Shown here one piece after another: positions 45,637 through 61,678 of a stretch of 64,000 nt of DNA. The DNA comes from Tillus elongatus. Lineage: Eukaryota; Arthropoda; Insecta; Coleoptera; Cleridae. The stretch is taken from NCBI GenBank assembly GCA_964006375.1, contig OZ023266.1:19476590-19540589 (forward strand). The letters are read 5' to 3'. Every line of letters starts with the position of its first letter. The first letter of the stretch is position 1. The translations under genes were made by a program, and so were the position numbers. The notes under the pieces were generated by a model. The model was not told the origin of the DNA and ran no database searches. It saw only the letters and a list, made by a program, of their open reading frames with translations.

Positions 45637-46060
45637 TTCTCTACTTCGAGGCCTAGGCGCTTTCTTTATAAAACGCCGCATAGACCCGATCATGGGTCGT
45701 AAGGACTACGTCTATAAAGCTGTCTTACATTCGTACATGAACGAATGTCTACGTGCTGGCCACAACATAGAATTTTACTTGGAAGGTGGTCGCACACGCA
45801 CTGGAAAACCATGCATGCCCAAATATGGGATTCTGAGCGTGATTGTGCAAGCATACATGGATGGGACAATAGAGGATGCACTTCTTGTACCTGTAAGTGT
45901 CAATTATGAGAAACTGGTAGATGGAAACTTTATAAGGGAACAACTCGGTCAGCCCAAGCAGATGGAAACATTCAGTTCAGCTATTAAAGGAATCTGGCAT
46001 GTTTTAAACAGCGATTATGGGATTATGAGAATTGGGTTTAACCAGCCTTTCTCACTAAGG
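45637..46060 (+). CDS. mino: GPAT1/minotaur coding exon 5 (motifs II-IV)
   Basis: Acceptor CTACTTGCAG, donor GTAAGT; it completes the split glycine (GG|T) and leaves in phase 0. It encodes LLRGLGAFFIKRRIDPIMGR, then the substrate-binding motif FYLEGGRTRTGK (E about 327, R about 330) and LLVPVSVNYEKLVDGNF, ending NQPFSLR. GAFFIKRRID is motif II, FYLEGGRTRTG motif III (binds glycerol-3-phosphate) and VPVSVNYE motif IV. The EQLGQPK segment after motif IV favours GPAT1 over the peroxisomal DHAP acyltransferase. This is the largest and most conserved exon. Confidence 0.96.
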
Positions 46061-46125
46061 GTAAGTCTAATTTTATCGATTATTTAGTATCCTTAAATAA
46101 TGATAATAAAAGTCCATAGTTCACC

Positions 46126-46128
<3 letters not shown>

Positions 46129-46197
<69 letters not shown>
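46129..46197. repeat. (TA)n microsatellite
   Basis: First of three TA segments that appear to be one tract split by two transposons. Confidence 0.97.
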
Positions 46198-49171
<2,974 letters not shown>

Positions 49172-49172
49172 G

Positions 49173-49311
<139 letters not shown>

Positions 49312-49615
49312 AAACATGCCTGTTGAATTGAGAACTGCTTCTCTTCTGAAGACAATATGGTCTATTAGTGGTGACGTAGTTAATGCCATTTTCTATACTG
49401 TGGTCCAGGTGCTGAATCCAAACAAAGAGTATATTAAGTGTAATGAGACGATTATATGTGTTTTTAAAACTAATTTTGAATATATAAGACAAATTTTTAC
49501 TTTGAGAGGTAAGTTTGCTCATCCTTCCATATATAAATTATGTTTGATTGGCAGTTAATATAGTATAATTTTTTTAAATGAATATTTCTCGCTAAAACAT
49601 AACCTCAGTATATAT

Positions 49616-49690
49616 GCACAATAAGCCAAAGGCTGCGGTGCTATCGGGGCAGCAAAAACACGGACAAGCCCTAACCGAAAAAATAACCTC
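49616..49690 (+). mobile_element. 3' tail fragment of the RNase H-bearing non-LTR element
   Basis: GCCAAAGGCTGCGGTGCTAT, then CGGGGCAGC and CCCTAACCGAAAAAATAA match the 3' end of the copies at 9617-10604 and 43362-44520 (CCAAAGGTTGCAGTGCTATC). Confidence 0.6.
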
Positions 49691-49751
49691 AGTATTGTTT
49701 TAGTCGAATTATTAACGAAGTTTTTTTTACATGGTTTTTTTAATTTTTTAT

Positions 49752-50150
49752 TTCAACAACACACCACGAGGGCTCACAGCCTAATAATATCGTACCGTGG
49801 GTGTCGACAAGGAGGAAAGAGGCAACTTGTTAATTCTGGACTTGAATGTTTGGAGGTTCGGAGGAGAAGGAAAAACATGTGCCGGCAAGGAATTCCACAA
49901 CTTGGAAGTCCTCGGGACAAAGAGCGGGTATAACAAGATGTTCTATGTCTGGTGACCTGGACAGTAAAAGAGTGCATTCGCTCTGTTTCCCTGGTAGATC
50001 TGTTGGGGGCAGCAGGTGGAGGAACTATGGAAGAAAGCTCCTCTGAGCAGTGATCGTGCAGATATCTATAAAAGAGAGAGATGTGACCAACGTCACACCG
50101 GTGGGCAAGGGATGGCAGCCTTTGGGTGAGGGTAGGGTCACCGATGAGAC
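49752..50150 (-). mobile_element. Family B non-LTR retrotransposon, 3' fragment
   Basis: 3' end GTGTGTTGTTGAAATAA at 49752 on the minus strand, then the C-terminal coding region as in 27731-28040 with frameshifts. It is truncated at about 50150. Confidence 0.8.
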
Positions 50151-50154
50151 TGTG

Positions 50155-50231
50155 AACCCTGCCTTGGATTGAACAGGGACGACTTGAGAATAAAACCCTG
50201 CCTTGGATTGAACAGGGACGACTTGAGAATA
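50155..50231. repeat. 39-bp tandem duplication
   Basis: AACCCTGCCTTGGATTGAAC and the following 19 nt are repeated exactly once with a 39-bp period, between two family B fragments. Confidence 0.85.
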
Positions 50232-50294
50232 ATCACAGGACACTCCGCAGTAAGGTATCACCTTATGAATATGGGTAAAGCAGAGAGTGAAAAC

Positions 50295-50297
<3 letters not shown>

Positions 50298-50373
<76 letters not shown>
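50298..50373. repeat. (TA)n microsatellite
   Basis: TA run directly adjoining the 3' end of the next family B fragment. Confidence 0.97.
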
Positions 50374-50377
<4 letters not shown>

Positions 50378-51185
50378 TCAACAACACACCACGAGGGCTC
50401 ACAGCCTAAATACTATCGTACAGTGGGTGTGGACAAGGAGGAAAGAGGCAACTTGTTAATTCTGGACTTGAAGGTTCGGAGGAGAAGGAAAAACATCTGC
50501 CGGCAAGGAATTCCACAACTTGGAAGTCCTCTGGACAAAAGAGCGGGCATAACAAGATGTTCTATGTCTGGTGACCTGGACAGTAAAAGGGTGCATTCGC
50601 TCTGTTCCCCTGGTAGATCTGTTGGGGGCAGCAGGTGGAGGTAGTATGGAAGAACGCTCCTCTGAGCAGTGCCCGTGCAGATATCTATAAAAGAGAGATG
50701 TCACCAACGGCACGTCGGTGGGTAAGGGATGGCAGCCTTTGGGTGAGGGTAGGGTCACCGATGAGACGTATAGCTCTCTGCTGAATGGAGTCCAGGATAG
50801 CGAGTGCAGAAGCGGCACCCCAGATGTGGGAGCAGTAATCGAGGTTTGGCCTTATTTGTGAAGTATATAAAGTATAGAGATTAGTTGGTGAAAAGTATTT
50901 GCGAGCCCGGAAGAGGAAACCTAATTTCTTAGCAGCCGCTTCTGCAATCGATGTGACATGTTGGTGCCAATTGAGATTTCGATCCACAGAAATGCCAACA
51001 AGTGAAAAGGACTCATTGCTTTGAATAACTTGGTTGTTCATTGTGATGGGTCTAGGACTGGTGTATCTCTTATGAGATAGAAAGCAAGACTGAGATTTGG
51101 TGGAGTTGAATTGTACAAGATTTCTACTTCCCCAGTCTAATATTTGTTGGAGATCCACAGAGACAGAACCCTCCATGAGTCTGAT
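50374..51185 (-). mobile_element. Family B non-LTR retrotransposon, 3' third
   Basis: Minus-strand 51185-50685 encodes MEGSVSVDLQQILDWGSRNL, VQFNSTKSQSCFLSH, FSLVGISVDRNLNWHQHVTS, YTSQIRPNLDYCSHIWGAAS and IQQRAIRLIGDPTLT, the RT thumb and C-terminus. A frameshift precedes the final RTSKLWNSLPADVF region. It is 5'-truncated at 51185, where antisense repeat-family sequence begins. Confidence 0.85.
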
Positions 51186-51189
51186 CAAA

Positions 51190-51372
51190 ATCGGCCTATT
51201 ATTTTTTGAGTTATTGGTGTGATACATATATATATTTATATATATAAATTGAAACTGACCCTGAATATGGGTTCTAGGGGTCCTAGTTCGCGCTCATTTG
51301 CAAAAAAAATTTCAAAATTCAAAAGTCGGGATCTCCCCATTAGTGAATTTTTTCTACGAAAATTCACTAAAA
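51190..51372 (-). mobile_element. (TA)n-core repeat family, antisense copy with minimal TA core
   Basis: ATCAAAATCGGCCTATTATT, a short TATATATATTTATATATATA core, CCTGAATATGGGTTCTAGGG and the outer hairpin AGTGAATTTTTTCTACGAAAATTCACT. It shows the family structure with the TA core nearly absent. Confidence 0.65.
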
Positions 51373-52219
51373 CCAATATAGTTTGTGGAATTCACATTAA
51401 ATAAAATACATTTTTGTTTTAAACTAGCTAAATAAAAATCTATGTGTGATGGAAACACATCTTGCAGTTTTCTTCTAAAGTTAATTTTAGACAACATCGT
51501 TTTACAATGTGTCTAAGAAACATTTATGGTTACTAAGGAACATATTGTATAGCTTTGACTAACATGACGTTATAAAAAAATTATTAAACAACAAAGAAGA
51601 ACTACATAGTGTAAATGATTAATCAATAATAATACGGGAGAACTACATACTTTAAATCAATAATAATAATAATGATAATAAAAATAGTTACATACTGTAC
51701 GAGTGAATAAATAATAGGTTAGGTTAGGTTAGGTTTGTTTGTGAGTGGGCCATATCGGTCCCTCCACCGCGACCATACAGTCTATTGTGGCTCGAATAAA
51801 TAATAAGAAGCTCGCTGAATCTGACAATGAAATATATACAAATCTTTACAGGTCAATCTTAATTACGTACTTAAAAAAACACAATTATTGCAATAGTGCT
51901 TAAGCTTCTAAATTACAAAGATAAACAAAAATTCAACCTCATCACTTGAATATTTAACTCAATATAATTGCAAATTTGCAGTTTTAATAGGTACATTTCA
52001 ACGATATAACCCACAGAACATTAACACAGATGATGAATAAGTATACTTGGAGATTCTAGTCTTCGGCTTAGTGACAGTTGATTAAGATTATTATTTCTAG
52101 GTCAATTTATATAAAAATTAAATGCTTTAATCTAAATAATATTATATAATATTATATATCACATTTGTATTGTCATTTTGGCAAGACATTGTTCCTGAAC
52201 ACAGTGTTTAATTTTACAG
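51373..52219. other. Intron 5 end with a retroposon tail fragment
   Basis: AT-rich. 51716-51795 is an isolated 3' end related to the tandem-unit retroposons (GTGAGTGGGCCATATCGGTC, CTCCACCGCGACC) but carrying a (GGTTA)n run instead of (GATTA)n. The acceptor of exon 6 is at 52218-52219. Confidence 0.6.
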
Positions 52220-52382
52220 GAACTTGTAAAGACTTTCGATTCAAGTACCAAATTGGCTGTAAGTGCAAATAGCAAGAAAATCCTCCAAACAATTCCATCT
52301 ACAAACAGTCTTTATGGCACTGATGTTGTATCAGAAGAAAATAAAGCTTTGGTTGAAAATATATCAAAGCATGTCATATATG
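52220..52382 (+). CDS. mino: GPAT1/minotaur coding exon 6
   Basis: Acceptor TTTTACAG, donor GTAAGT; phase 0 in, phase 1 out. It encodes ELVKTFDSSTKLAVSANSKK, then ILQTIPSTNSLYGTDVVSEE and NKALVENISKHVIYD. It follows FSLR in the previous exon, as FSLKE does in the family. The segment after motif IV that leads back to the conserved HVIYD helix is a variable-length loop in GPAT1 proteins. Confidence 0.9.
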
Positions 52383-52964
<582 letters not shown>

Positions 52965-53061
52965 TCGGTGGAAGTCATTTCCGACTACGTTTGCAAACAA
53001 AATGGTGAGTGATTGGGACTTCAGAGATATACAAGACTGTTCACTTAGAAATACTCTTTAT

Positions 53062-53120
53062 TGCTTCACAAACCTAGCTTTCGCAGTGTCTTGACCGCTT
53101 CATCAGGGCATGACAATGTG
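53062..53120 (-). ncRNA. Hammerhead-like motif, left arm
   Basis: Minus strand CTGATGA (53106-53100), helix II GCGGT...ACTGC (one G-U), GAAA (53082-53079), then AGC-TAG-GTT as a 3-bp helix III hairpin (one G-U) with U at the cleavage position. Outer helix I strands ATTGT and GCAAT pair with an internal loop. Confidence 0.55.
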
Positions 53121-53329
53121 AGGTTATTGTGAAATTTCTTACATCAATCACGATTCGCGTGTACCATCACATGAGGAAGGGCGACCACTCACTTTATCGT
53201 TTGCTACACTGCAAACGAACATACATTTGGCACCTGCACTGGCATGCGGTCAGTCTACATAACTAGCTAAACAAATGAAAAATATGCCAGCACCATATTC
53301 AATTCGTAAACAAACAACAAACGATTTGT

Positions 53330-53390
53330 TATTGTCATGCCCTGATGAAGCGGTGAAGAAACTGCGAAAGCTAGGCTTGTGAAACAATGA
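53330..53390 (+). ncRNA. Hammerhead-like motif, right arm
   Basis: CTGATGA at 53342-53348, helix II GCGGT...ACTGC, GAAA at 53366-53369, helix III AGC-TAG-GCT (3 bp) and U at the cleavage position. Outer helix I strands ATTGT and ACAAT pair. Relative to the left arm, helix III and helix I changes keep pairing (GU to GC, GC to AU). Confidence 0.55.
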
Positions 53391-53663
53391 AGAGTATTTC
53401 TAAGTGAACAGTCTTATAAATCTCCGAAGTCCCAATTACTCACCATTTTGTTTATACCTATATTTCATTTATTTATTTATTTATTTAATGCTAAAATTAA
53501 TTACAATTTTATTAATTTAAGCTTATCCCTAAATAAATAACCTACTTTTAATAAGTGACCAAAAAATTAACTATTTAAATAAAAGTAAAAAAAATGAAAC
53601 TTTTTTCTTTAAAAACTAGATATATTTAAAATCGAATAACGTTTCACTACCAATTAACTATTT

Positions 53664-53792
53664 GTGAATTTGTATTAAAAAAAAATCAGTAATAGAGAGG
53701 TACCGATGATGAGACTTTGCAAACATTTTTTCAAATGAGCGCGTACTAGGACCCCTAGAACCCATATCCGGGGTCAGTTTCAATTTTTATAT

Positions 53793-53855
<63 letters not shown>

Positions 53856-54155
53856 GTATTTAACTGATGAAATTTTGTAGATATGTTGCCTTGGGTAAGG
53901 CCTTACTACATACCAAAATTCAACTTTCTAGGTTTATAGAAAATTGAGTTATTCAAATTTTGAGTTTTCTTTCGAAATTTTTTTTTCTCTAGAAATTGCA
54001 AAGCTATTTTAATGAAATTTGGTGAATATATTTCCTTGGGAAAGGCATACATACCAAAACTCAACTTTCTAAATTTATAGAAAGTTGAGATTCAAATTTG
54101 AAGCATGTAATAAAAATTCACTACCATAACGCACTAACTGCGTCCCGAACTTTTT
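53664..54155 (+). mobile_element. (TA)n-core repeat family copy
   Basis: 5' block (GGTACCGATGATGAGACTTT, CCATATCCGGGGTCAG), (TA)n core about 53795-53853, then the core blocks and the 3' end AAAATTCACTACCATAACGC, with its hairpin (CACTAACTGCGTCCCGA). Confidence 0.7.
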
Positions 54156-54264
54156 TAAATTCAAGACAATAAAATTATTTAAAAATGTTAATAAACCCTG
54201 ATACACAAGTTACAAATTTTTGTTTTTTAATTTAAAAATATTAATAAATAAGTGAATATATATA

Positions 54265-57052
54265 CAGGGTCATTGATGGTCGATGGTAGGTTAGACGTTT
54301 ATGGAAAACGGGACATATGATTAATCTGAAAATTTGGATTCTGCCATAAATAGGCACGACCTGTCTTTCTAAAATATTTTTATTTTGGCGGTGTTGCCGC
54401 TTCTACTAAAAAGTACTAACAACTTTCTTATTTTTAATGAGACACCCTGTATATTATTTTGTTTTTAGAATTTAAATTTCTTTATGATAATTTTTATAAA
54501 TAGTTTTCTATACCTATCTAGATCGGTTTTCGAGATAATACTTATTCAATTATTTTTTTCTCAGAAAAATGGTCCCACTAAAATTTTAATTTAGCTGCTA
54601 TTTGAACCCATAGAAGGCTGAAATTTTGCCCACAGTTTGGAAAGCCTGGTATTTAATAGCTACCTGAATAAATTCATTTTATGTTATACAGAGCGGTTTA
54701 AAATTGATGATTTTAACGTGACACACAAAAAAGGTCAAAACCTTATTTTTTCAAATAGGACACCCTATATATTAGTTAAAATTCTGAAAGACAATTAAAT
54801 TTACTCCAAATTGATGTAGCATAGTGGTATACCTATCTCGTCAAGTTTTGGAAATAATCGCAATAATTAATGAAAAACACATTATCTTTACATAATTTGT
54901 ATTAGTTGGTCATGCAACACCATCTGACTTAACAATTACTTAATTGTTTACTGTGTTTGACAGACGCCGAAGTTTTAAGATTCATTTACGATTTTCCACT
55001 TAATATTTTTTTTAAAAACAAGTTAAGATGGAGCGAAATAATTACTCAAATGAAGTTTTGATTACACTATTTATTCTTCATGGACAATGTGACAAAATTG
55101 TAGCAAGAACATGTAAGAAATTCAATGAAATGTATCATGAATTGCAACCAATGAGCGAAAGAAAGGTTATGCGAATACAAGATAATTTTTTCAATTATTA
55201 TTTATTATTAGATTCTAAACATTTTACAACAAATTCTCAAAATATCCCCCATTGACTTCTAAGCACTTCAAAATCCGGCGATGTACACCATCAGTTGTCG
55301 CTTTATGAATTTCATTAGCATCTAGTTGGTCGATGCGTCACACGTTGACGTAGCTCCTCTTTAGTGTTGACAGGTGTCTGGTATACCTTTTGTTTTAAAG
55401 TACCCCAAAGGTAGAAATCGAGAGGTGTAAGGTCGGCGGACCTTACAGGCCAATCCCATGGGCCCAAACGCCTAAACCAGTAGTCATCAAATATCTGAAA
55501 CAGCTCACGTGTTACCTCTTGCGTGCAATGTGCGGTTGCTCCGTCCAACTGGAACCAAGAAGTACGGAAATCTTCTAATGTTAAATTTTCCAAAAAATTT
55601 GATACTACTGTCCTTAAAATGTGGAGATATTGACTGCTATTTAATGGCTCATTGTAAATGAAAAATCTTATTTGGTTGTGTTTTAAGAGGCAAAAAACAT
55701 TAAAACTAAATTTTTCTTGAAAGCCCCTCTGCTTGACCATGCGTGGATTTTGATCGGCCCAAAAATGTAGATTCCTTCTATTGATAATGCCTTCTCTCGA
55801 AAACTTGGCTTCGTCTGTCCATATTATTTTTCTCAAAAAGTTAGGATCCTCTTCAATGCGTATTAGGAGTGTCTCACAATGTTGAATGCGACGTTGGTAA
55901 TCATCTGGTTTCCGGTGTTGAAGTGGTATAAATTTAAAAGGATGCATATTGTGATTGGCCAGAATCTTTTGCACCGCATAATAAGTTACGCCTAAATCAT
56001 ATGCTGCACTTTGGATGGAAGTTTGTGGATATGCGTGGAAATAGGCTAAAACGTTCACTATATTTTCTTCATTTGACGTTACGGGCCTTGGCAAACTTCG
56101 AGTTGCCCCCAGTTTTGAACCATAATTGATAAAATTATCTTGTATTCGCATAAACTTTCTTTCGTTCATTGGTTTCAATTCAGGATACATTTCATTGCAT
56201 TTTCTACATGTTCTTGCTTCAATTTTGTCACATTGTCCATGAAGAATAAATAGTGTCATTAAAACTTCATTTGAGTAACTATTTCGCTCAATCTTAACTT
56301 GTTTTCAAATAAATATTAAGTGGAAAATCGTAAATGAATCTTAAAACTACAGCGTCTGTCAAACACAGTAAACAATTAAGCAATTGTCAAATCACTTGGC
56401 GTTCCATGACCAACTAATTTAAATTAGGTGAAGATCATGTGTTTTTTAGTAACTATTGCGATTGTTTCGAAAAGTTGACGAGTTAGGTATACCACTATGC
56501 TACATTAATTTGGAGAAAATTTAATTGCCTCTCAGAATTTTAACTAATATACAGTGTGTCCTATTTAAAAAAAAAGTTTTGACTTTTTTGTGTGTCACGT
56601 TAAAATCATCAATTTTAAACCGCCCTGTATAACATAAAATGAATTTATTTAGGTAACTATTAAATACCAGGCTTTTCAAACTGTGGGCAAAATTTCAGCC
56701 TTCTATGGGTTCAAATAGCAGCTAAATTAAAATTTCAGTGAAACCATTTTTCTGAGAAAAAAATAATTGAATAAGTATTATCTCGAAAACCGATCTAGAT
56801 AGGTATAGAAAACTATTAATAAAAAATTATCATAAAGAAATTTTTATTCTAAAAACAAAATAATATACAGGGTGTCTCATTAAAAATAAGAAAGTTGTTA
56901 GTACTTTTTAGTAGAAGCGGCAACACCGCCAAAATAAAAATATTTTATAAAGACAGGTCGTGCCTATTTATGGCAGTATCCAATTTTTCAGATTAATCAT
57001 ATGTCCCGTTTTCCATAAACGTCTAACCTACCATCGACCATCAATGACCCTG
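54265..57052 (-). mobile_element. DD41D-type transposon with ~930-bp terminal inverted repeats
   Basis: Ends CAGGGTCATTGATGG and complement, flanked by TA. Inverted repeats run about 54265-55196 and 56123-57052 and include the first ~55 codons of the transposase, so the protein N-terminus is encoded in both arms. Inside the arms the terminal motif recurs (ACACCCTGTATATTA at 54446, GACACCCTATATA at 54760). The transposase is on the minus strand. Confidence 0.85.
55240..56310 (-). pseudogene. DD41D transposase lacking a start codon and with a C-terminal frameshift
   Basis: The main open part reads NYSNEVLMTLFILHGQCDKI, ENIVNVLAYFHAYPQTSIQS, HPFKFIPLQHRKPDDYQRRI, IWTDEAKFS (first D), WFQLDGATAHCTQ (second D) and SADLTPLDFYLWG (third D, 41 residues between second and third). 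The expected ATG is ATT at about 56308. Near 55325 the frame shifts: the rest, NEIHKATTDGVHRRILKCLE, is in another frame down to about 55245. The opposite arm (55028-55200) keeps an intact ATG followed by ERNNYSNEVLITLFILHGQC. Confidence 0.85.
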
Positions 57053-57184
<132 letters not shown>

Positions 57185-57573
57185 CATACATACAGTGTGT
57201 CCCCGGATAAACCCATGAATAGGTGAAAAAGACTGTAATTTTTTGAGTTGAAACTTAATTTTCTGAGAACAGAAAGCCCTGCTTGAATAGAAAATAATTT
57301 GTGCCATAATTTTTAGTTTCCAAAAATTAAGTATGTCTTGGAGATTCACAAAAAAACTCAATTTTTACTTCTCTAGGAGATATTAAAAAAATTATTCAGA
57401 AAAGATGATCTGAAAGAAAAACTGAGTAGGAATACAAAATTTTAAAATCCTAACTTTGATATTTCGCATAATTTTCATTCCACGCACCCTCCTTTCTGAA
57501 GAAGAAATTCGTTAACAAAAGTTGTTCAAAATAGTAAATGGAACACAATCGACTTTTTTTAATACTCTATTAG

Positions 57574-58074
57574 ATTTACATACTTTGTCCCATTAGGGTA
57601 CAAATGGGCCAGGGCTGACAATTTATTAAATTGTTAGTTGCTTGTATACAGTCTCTAATATTTAACGCTTTGTGTTATTTGGAGCTGCCGTGACAACATA
57701 CTACTTGGTTCCGCAACTAGGCGGCGGCACGTGCTTCGTGTCATATCTCACTTAGTGTTGAAAGGCTGGCTACCATAGCCGTATTACCTTATAGGTGTAT
57801 TTTCGCTGCAATTAGTATACCGTACTGATGAGCTTTAATTAGAGCGAAACTGGTATACAGTTCTAACTGTGGTGAGAATGCATCTAGCCTTACATACTTT
57901 GTCACTATATTAGGGTAGAAATGGACCAGGGCTGACAATTTATTAAATTGTTAGTTGGTTGTATACAGTCCCTAATATTTAACACTTTGTGTTATTTGGA
58001 GCTGCCGTGACATCATACTACTTGGTTCCGCAACGAGGTGGCGGCACGTGCTTCGTGTCTTATATCTCACTGAG
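57574..58074 (+). mobile_element. Retrozyme-like element: 314-bp tandem repeat with hammerhead core
   Basis: 501 bp bounded by exact 10-bp duplications ACTCTATTAG (57564-57573 and 58075-58084). It contains one full 314-bp unit from about 57576 and a second, ~180-bp partial unit from 57890, about 90% identical (AATTTATTAAATTGTTAGTT and GGAGCTGCCGTGACA in both). The full unit has a CTGATGA-stem-GAAA core at 57825-57849. Tandem units of about 300 bp, a hammerhead in each, no coding capacity and a short target duplication are the features of metazoan retrozymes. Confidence 0.7.
57805..57885 (+). ncRNA. Hammerhead ribozyme-like motif of the retrozyme-like unit
   Basis: CTGATGA at 57825-57831, helix II GCTTT-AATT-AGAGC (5 bp, one G-U), GAAA at 57846-57849, helix III A-CTG-GTATA-CAG-T (4 bp, 5-nt loop), and U at the predicted cleavage position 57862. 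Helix I is uncertain: ACCGTA before the core can pair with TGTGGT, but this begins 5 nt after the cleavage position. TATACCGTACTGATGA is shared with the motif at 24811-24855. Confidence 0.6.
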
Positions 58075-58084
58075 ACTCTATTAG

Positions 58085-58855
58085 GAATTTAGATAATTAA
58101 AGAAATGAAAATAAAATAGTCTGGTAAGCTCTGGATCAGATAATTCACCAGTTCCATAACATTGAATTGGGTAGATCCATTCCATATTTCACAGTTAAGT
58201 GTGGATCAGTTTTAGAGCACAGATACGACAATAATTACAAGTAACTATTTTTGACAACTGTTCCACGTTTGGACATAAATAAGAATTTATCACAACAGAA
58301 TAAGCAATCTATGGCAGTTCATTCTGCTTCCACATACATACTACTATACGACAGATTCTAATGAATTTCACAGTTTTATTTACCTTATGTTCTTTGCAAC
58401 GTAGTAATTATAATAGGCAGACCTGTACTTAGATGGTCGTTGATTTTATTGGTGATATTTATTATATTTGTGCGAGAGGAAACGAAAAGAATTGAAATTT
58501 TGATCTATTCCTGATTTGAAATTTTGATCAATGTCTCAGTACAGATAATCCACAAACCAGATAATCCACATACGGATAATTAAGAGTATACTGTAGCCTA
58601 AAATCAACAATCATATCTGCTTAAAAATACAAGTGTATTATAATATGTAAAAAAAACTAAATTGACAATTTGAAAATTTTGTTATTTATATAGAGAAAAA
58701 ATGAAGAGGTCCCAATGCAATGCCTTATGGTACACCACATCAGTAACACATTTGTTTTTGATAGTTCTTATAAAATCATACTTTCATTAGGATTACTACT
58801 GCTTGTAAATTTATTTGTTTTTAAATAGTTACATTTTAGAGATATCTGTAATTTT
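58085..58855. other. Intron sequence, nothing recognised
   Basis: AT-rich with no repeats of the families seen elsewhere in the window. Confidence 0.55.
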
Positions 58856-60846
<1,991 letters not shown>

Positions 60847-60969
60847 TTATATTCTTAGTGGATGTTCTTAAAAATATTCACTAATAAGGAGATCCCGACT
60901 TTTGAATTTTGAAAACATTTCTTCAATTGAGCGGTAATTAGGCCCCCTAGAACACATATCCGGGGTCAG

Positions 60970-60974
<5 letters not shown>

Positions 60975-61062
<88 letters not shown>
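60975..61062. repeat. (TA)n microsatellite
   Basis: Core of the repeat copy 60857-62275. Confidence 0.97.
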
Positions 61063-61065
<3 letters not shown>

Positions 61066-61593
61066 TATGTATATGTATCACATCGATAACTCAAAAAATA
61101 ATGGGCCGATTTTGATCAAATTTGGTGAGTACCTTCTATTTGTAAATGGCTTGGACAAGTTCGTTAACCAAGAAAATCGGACAAGGTTTTCCGGGAAATT
61201 TTTGGGTTTTCATATCTCCGAAAATTCAAAAGCTATGGTAACCAAATTTGGCACTCTGGTTTCTGTCATAAAGAGTATCTTTTGTACCAAAATTCAGATC
61301 TTTAGGTTAAAAGACAAAGAAATTACAAGCCTCTGGTTAGAAAAAAGTTGAAACGTCAAAATTGATAATTCTGGTAGTCGTATGTTAGTACGCATTAGCG
61401 CTTTGTGAGTTAAAATATGGCTCGAAATGACTAAGAAGCTCCTAGATCTGTGTCTTAGCCGTCATGTTCCTTCGTTTAGATAAAATATGAGAAAAAAAAT
61501 CCATTTTAAACAAAAATTGTATGGTGTAAATAATCAATACGTTAGAAAATTAATATACTAATGTATATACCTGTTAGTAGATAGATCTCTTAT

Positions 61594-61678
61594 GTCGTCA
61601 ATAGCCGAGCGGTAAAGGGACCAGGGTAAATTTCACACTGGACTCCTATAGCACGCGTTCTAATCCCAGTTAGTTACT
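61594..61678 (+). other. tRNA-like sequence (SINE head or decayed tRNA)
   Basis: CAATAGCCGAGCGGTAAAGG resembles the A-box region of a class II tRNA (Leu/Ser type), and GCGTTCTAATCCCAG resembles a B box. The ends do not pair into an acceptor stem, so a functional tRNA is unlikely. No target duplication was found. Confidence 0.4.

Larger units (their letters stand above)
52990..53460. mobile_element. Inverted-repeat element with opposed hammerhead-like cores
   Basis: Left arm about 52990-53125 (GCAAACAAAATGGTGAGTGA) and right arm about 53325-53460 (its complement, GTCCCAATTACTCACCATTT) are ~90% inverted copies around a ~200-nt spacer. Each arm holds a hammerhead-like core. The left outer edge is close to a long (TA)n tract. 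No coding capacity. Confidence 0.7.

Noticed and set aside
49316..49558. 80-codon open stretch ([20 protein letters not shown]...) after a (TA)n tract
   Set aside because: Protein-like at first sight, but no family, no splice sites in phase with the host gene and no matching upstream part.
50155..50231. 39-bp direct duplication as a possible CRISPR-like or functional array
   Set aside because: Only two exact units with no spacers, in a eukaryotic intron between retroelement fragments.
55028..55255. Open stretch on the + strand (ERNNYSNEVLITLFILHGQC...) that could be read as a small gene
   Set aside because: It is the inverted-repeat copy of the transposase N-terminus of the 54265-57052 element.
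61594..61678. Functional tRNA gene of Leu/Ser type
   Set aside because: A- and B-box-like stretches exist, but acceptor-stem halves do not pair and the loop sizes are wrong. Kept only as a tRNA-like sequence.
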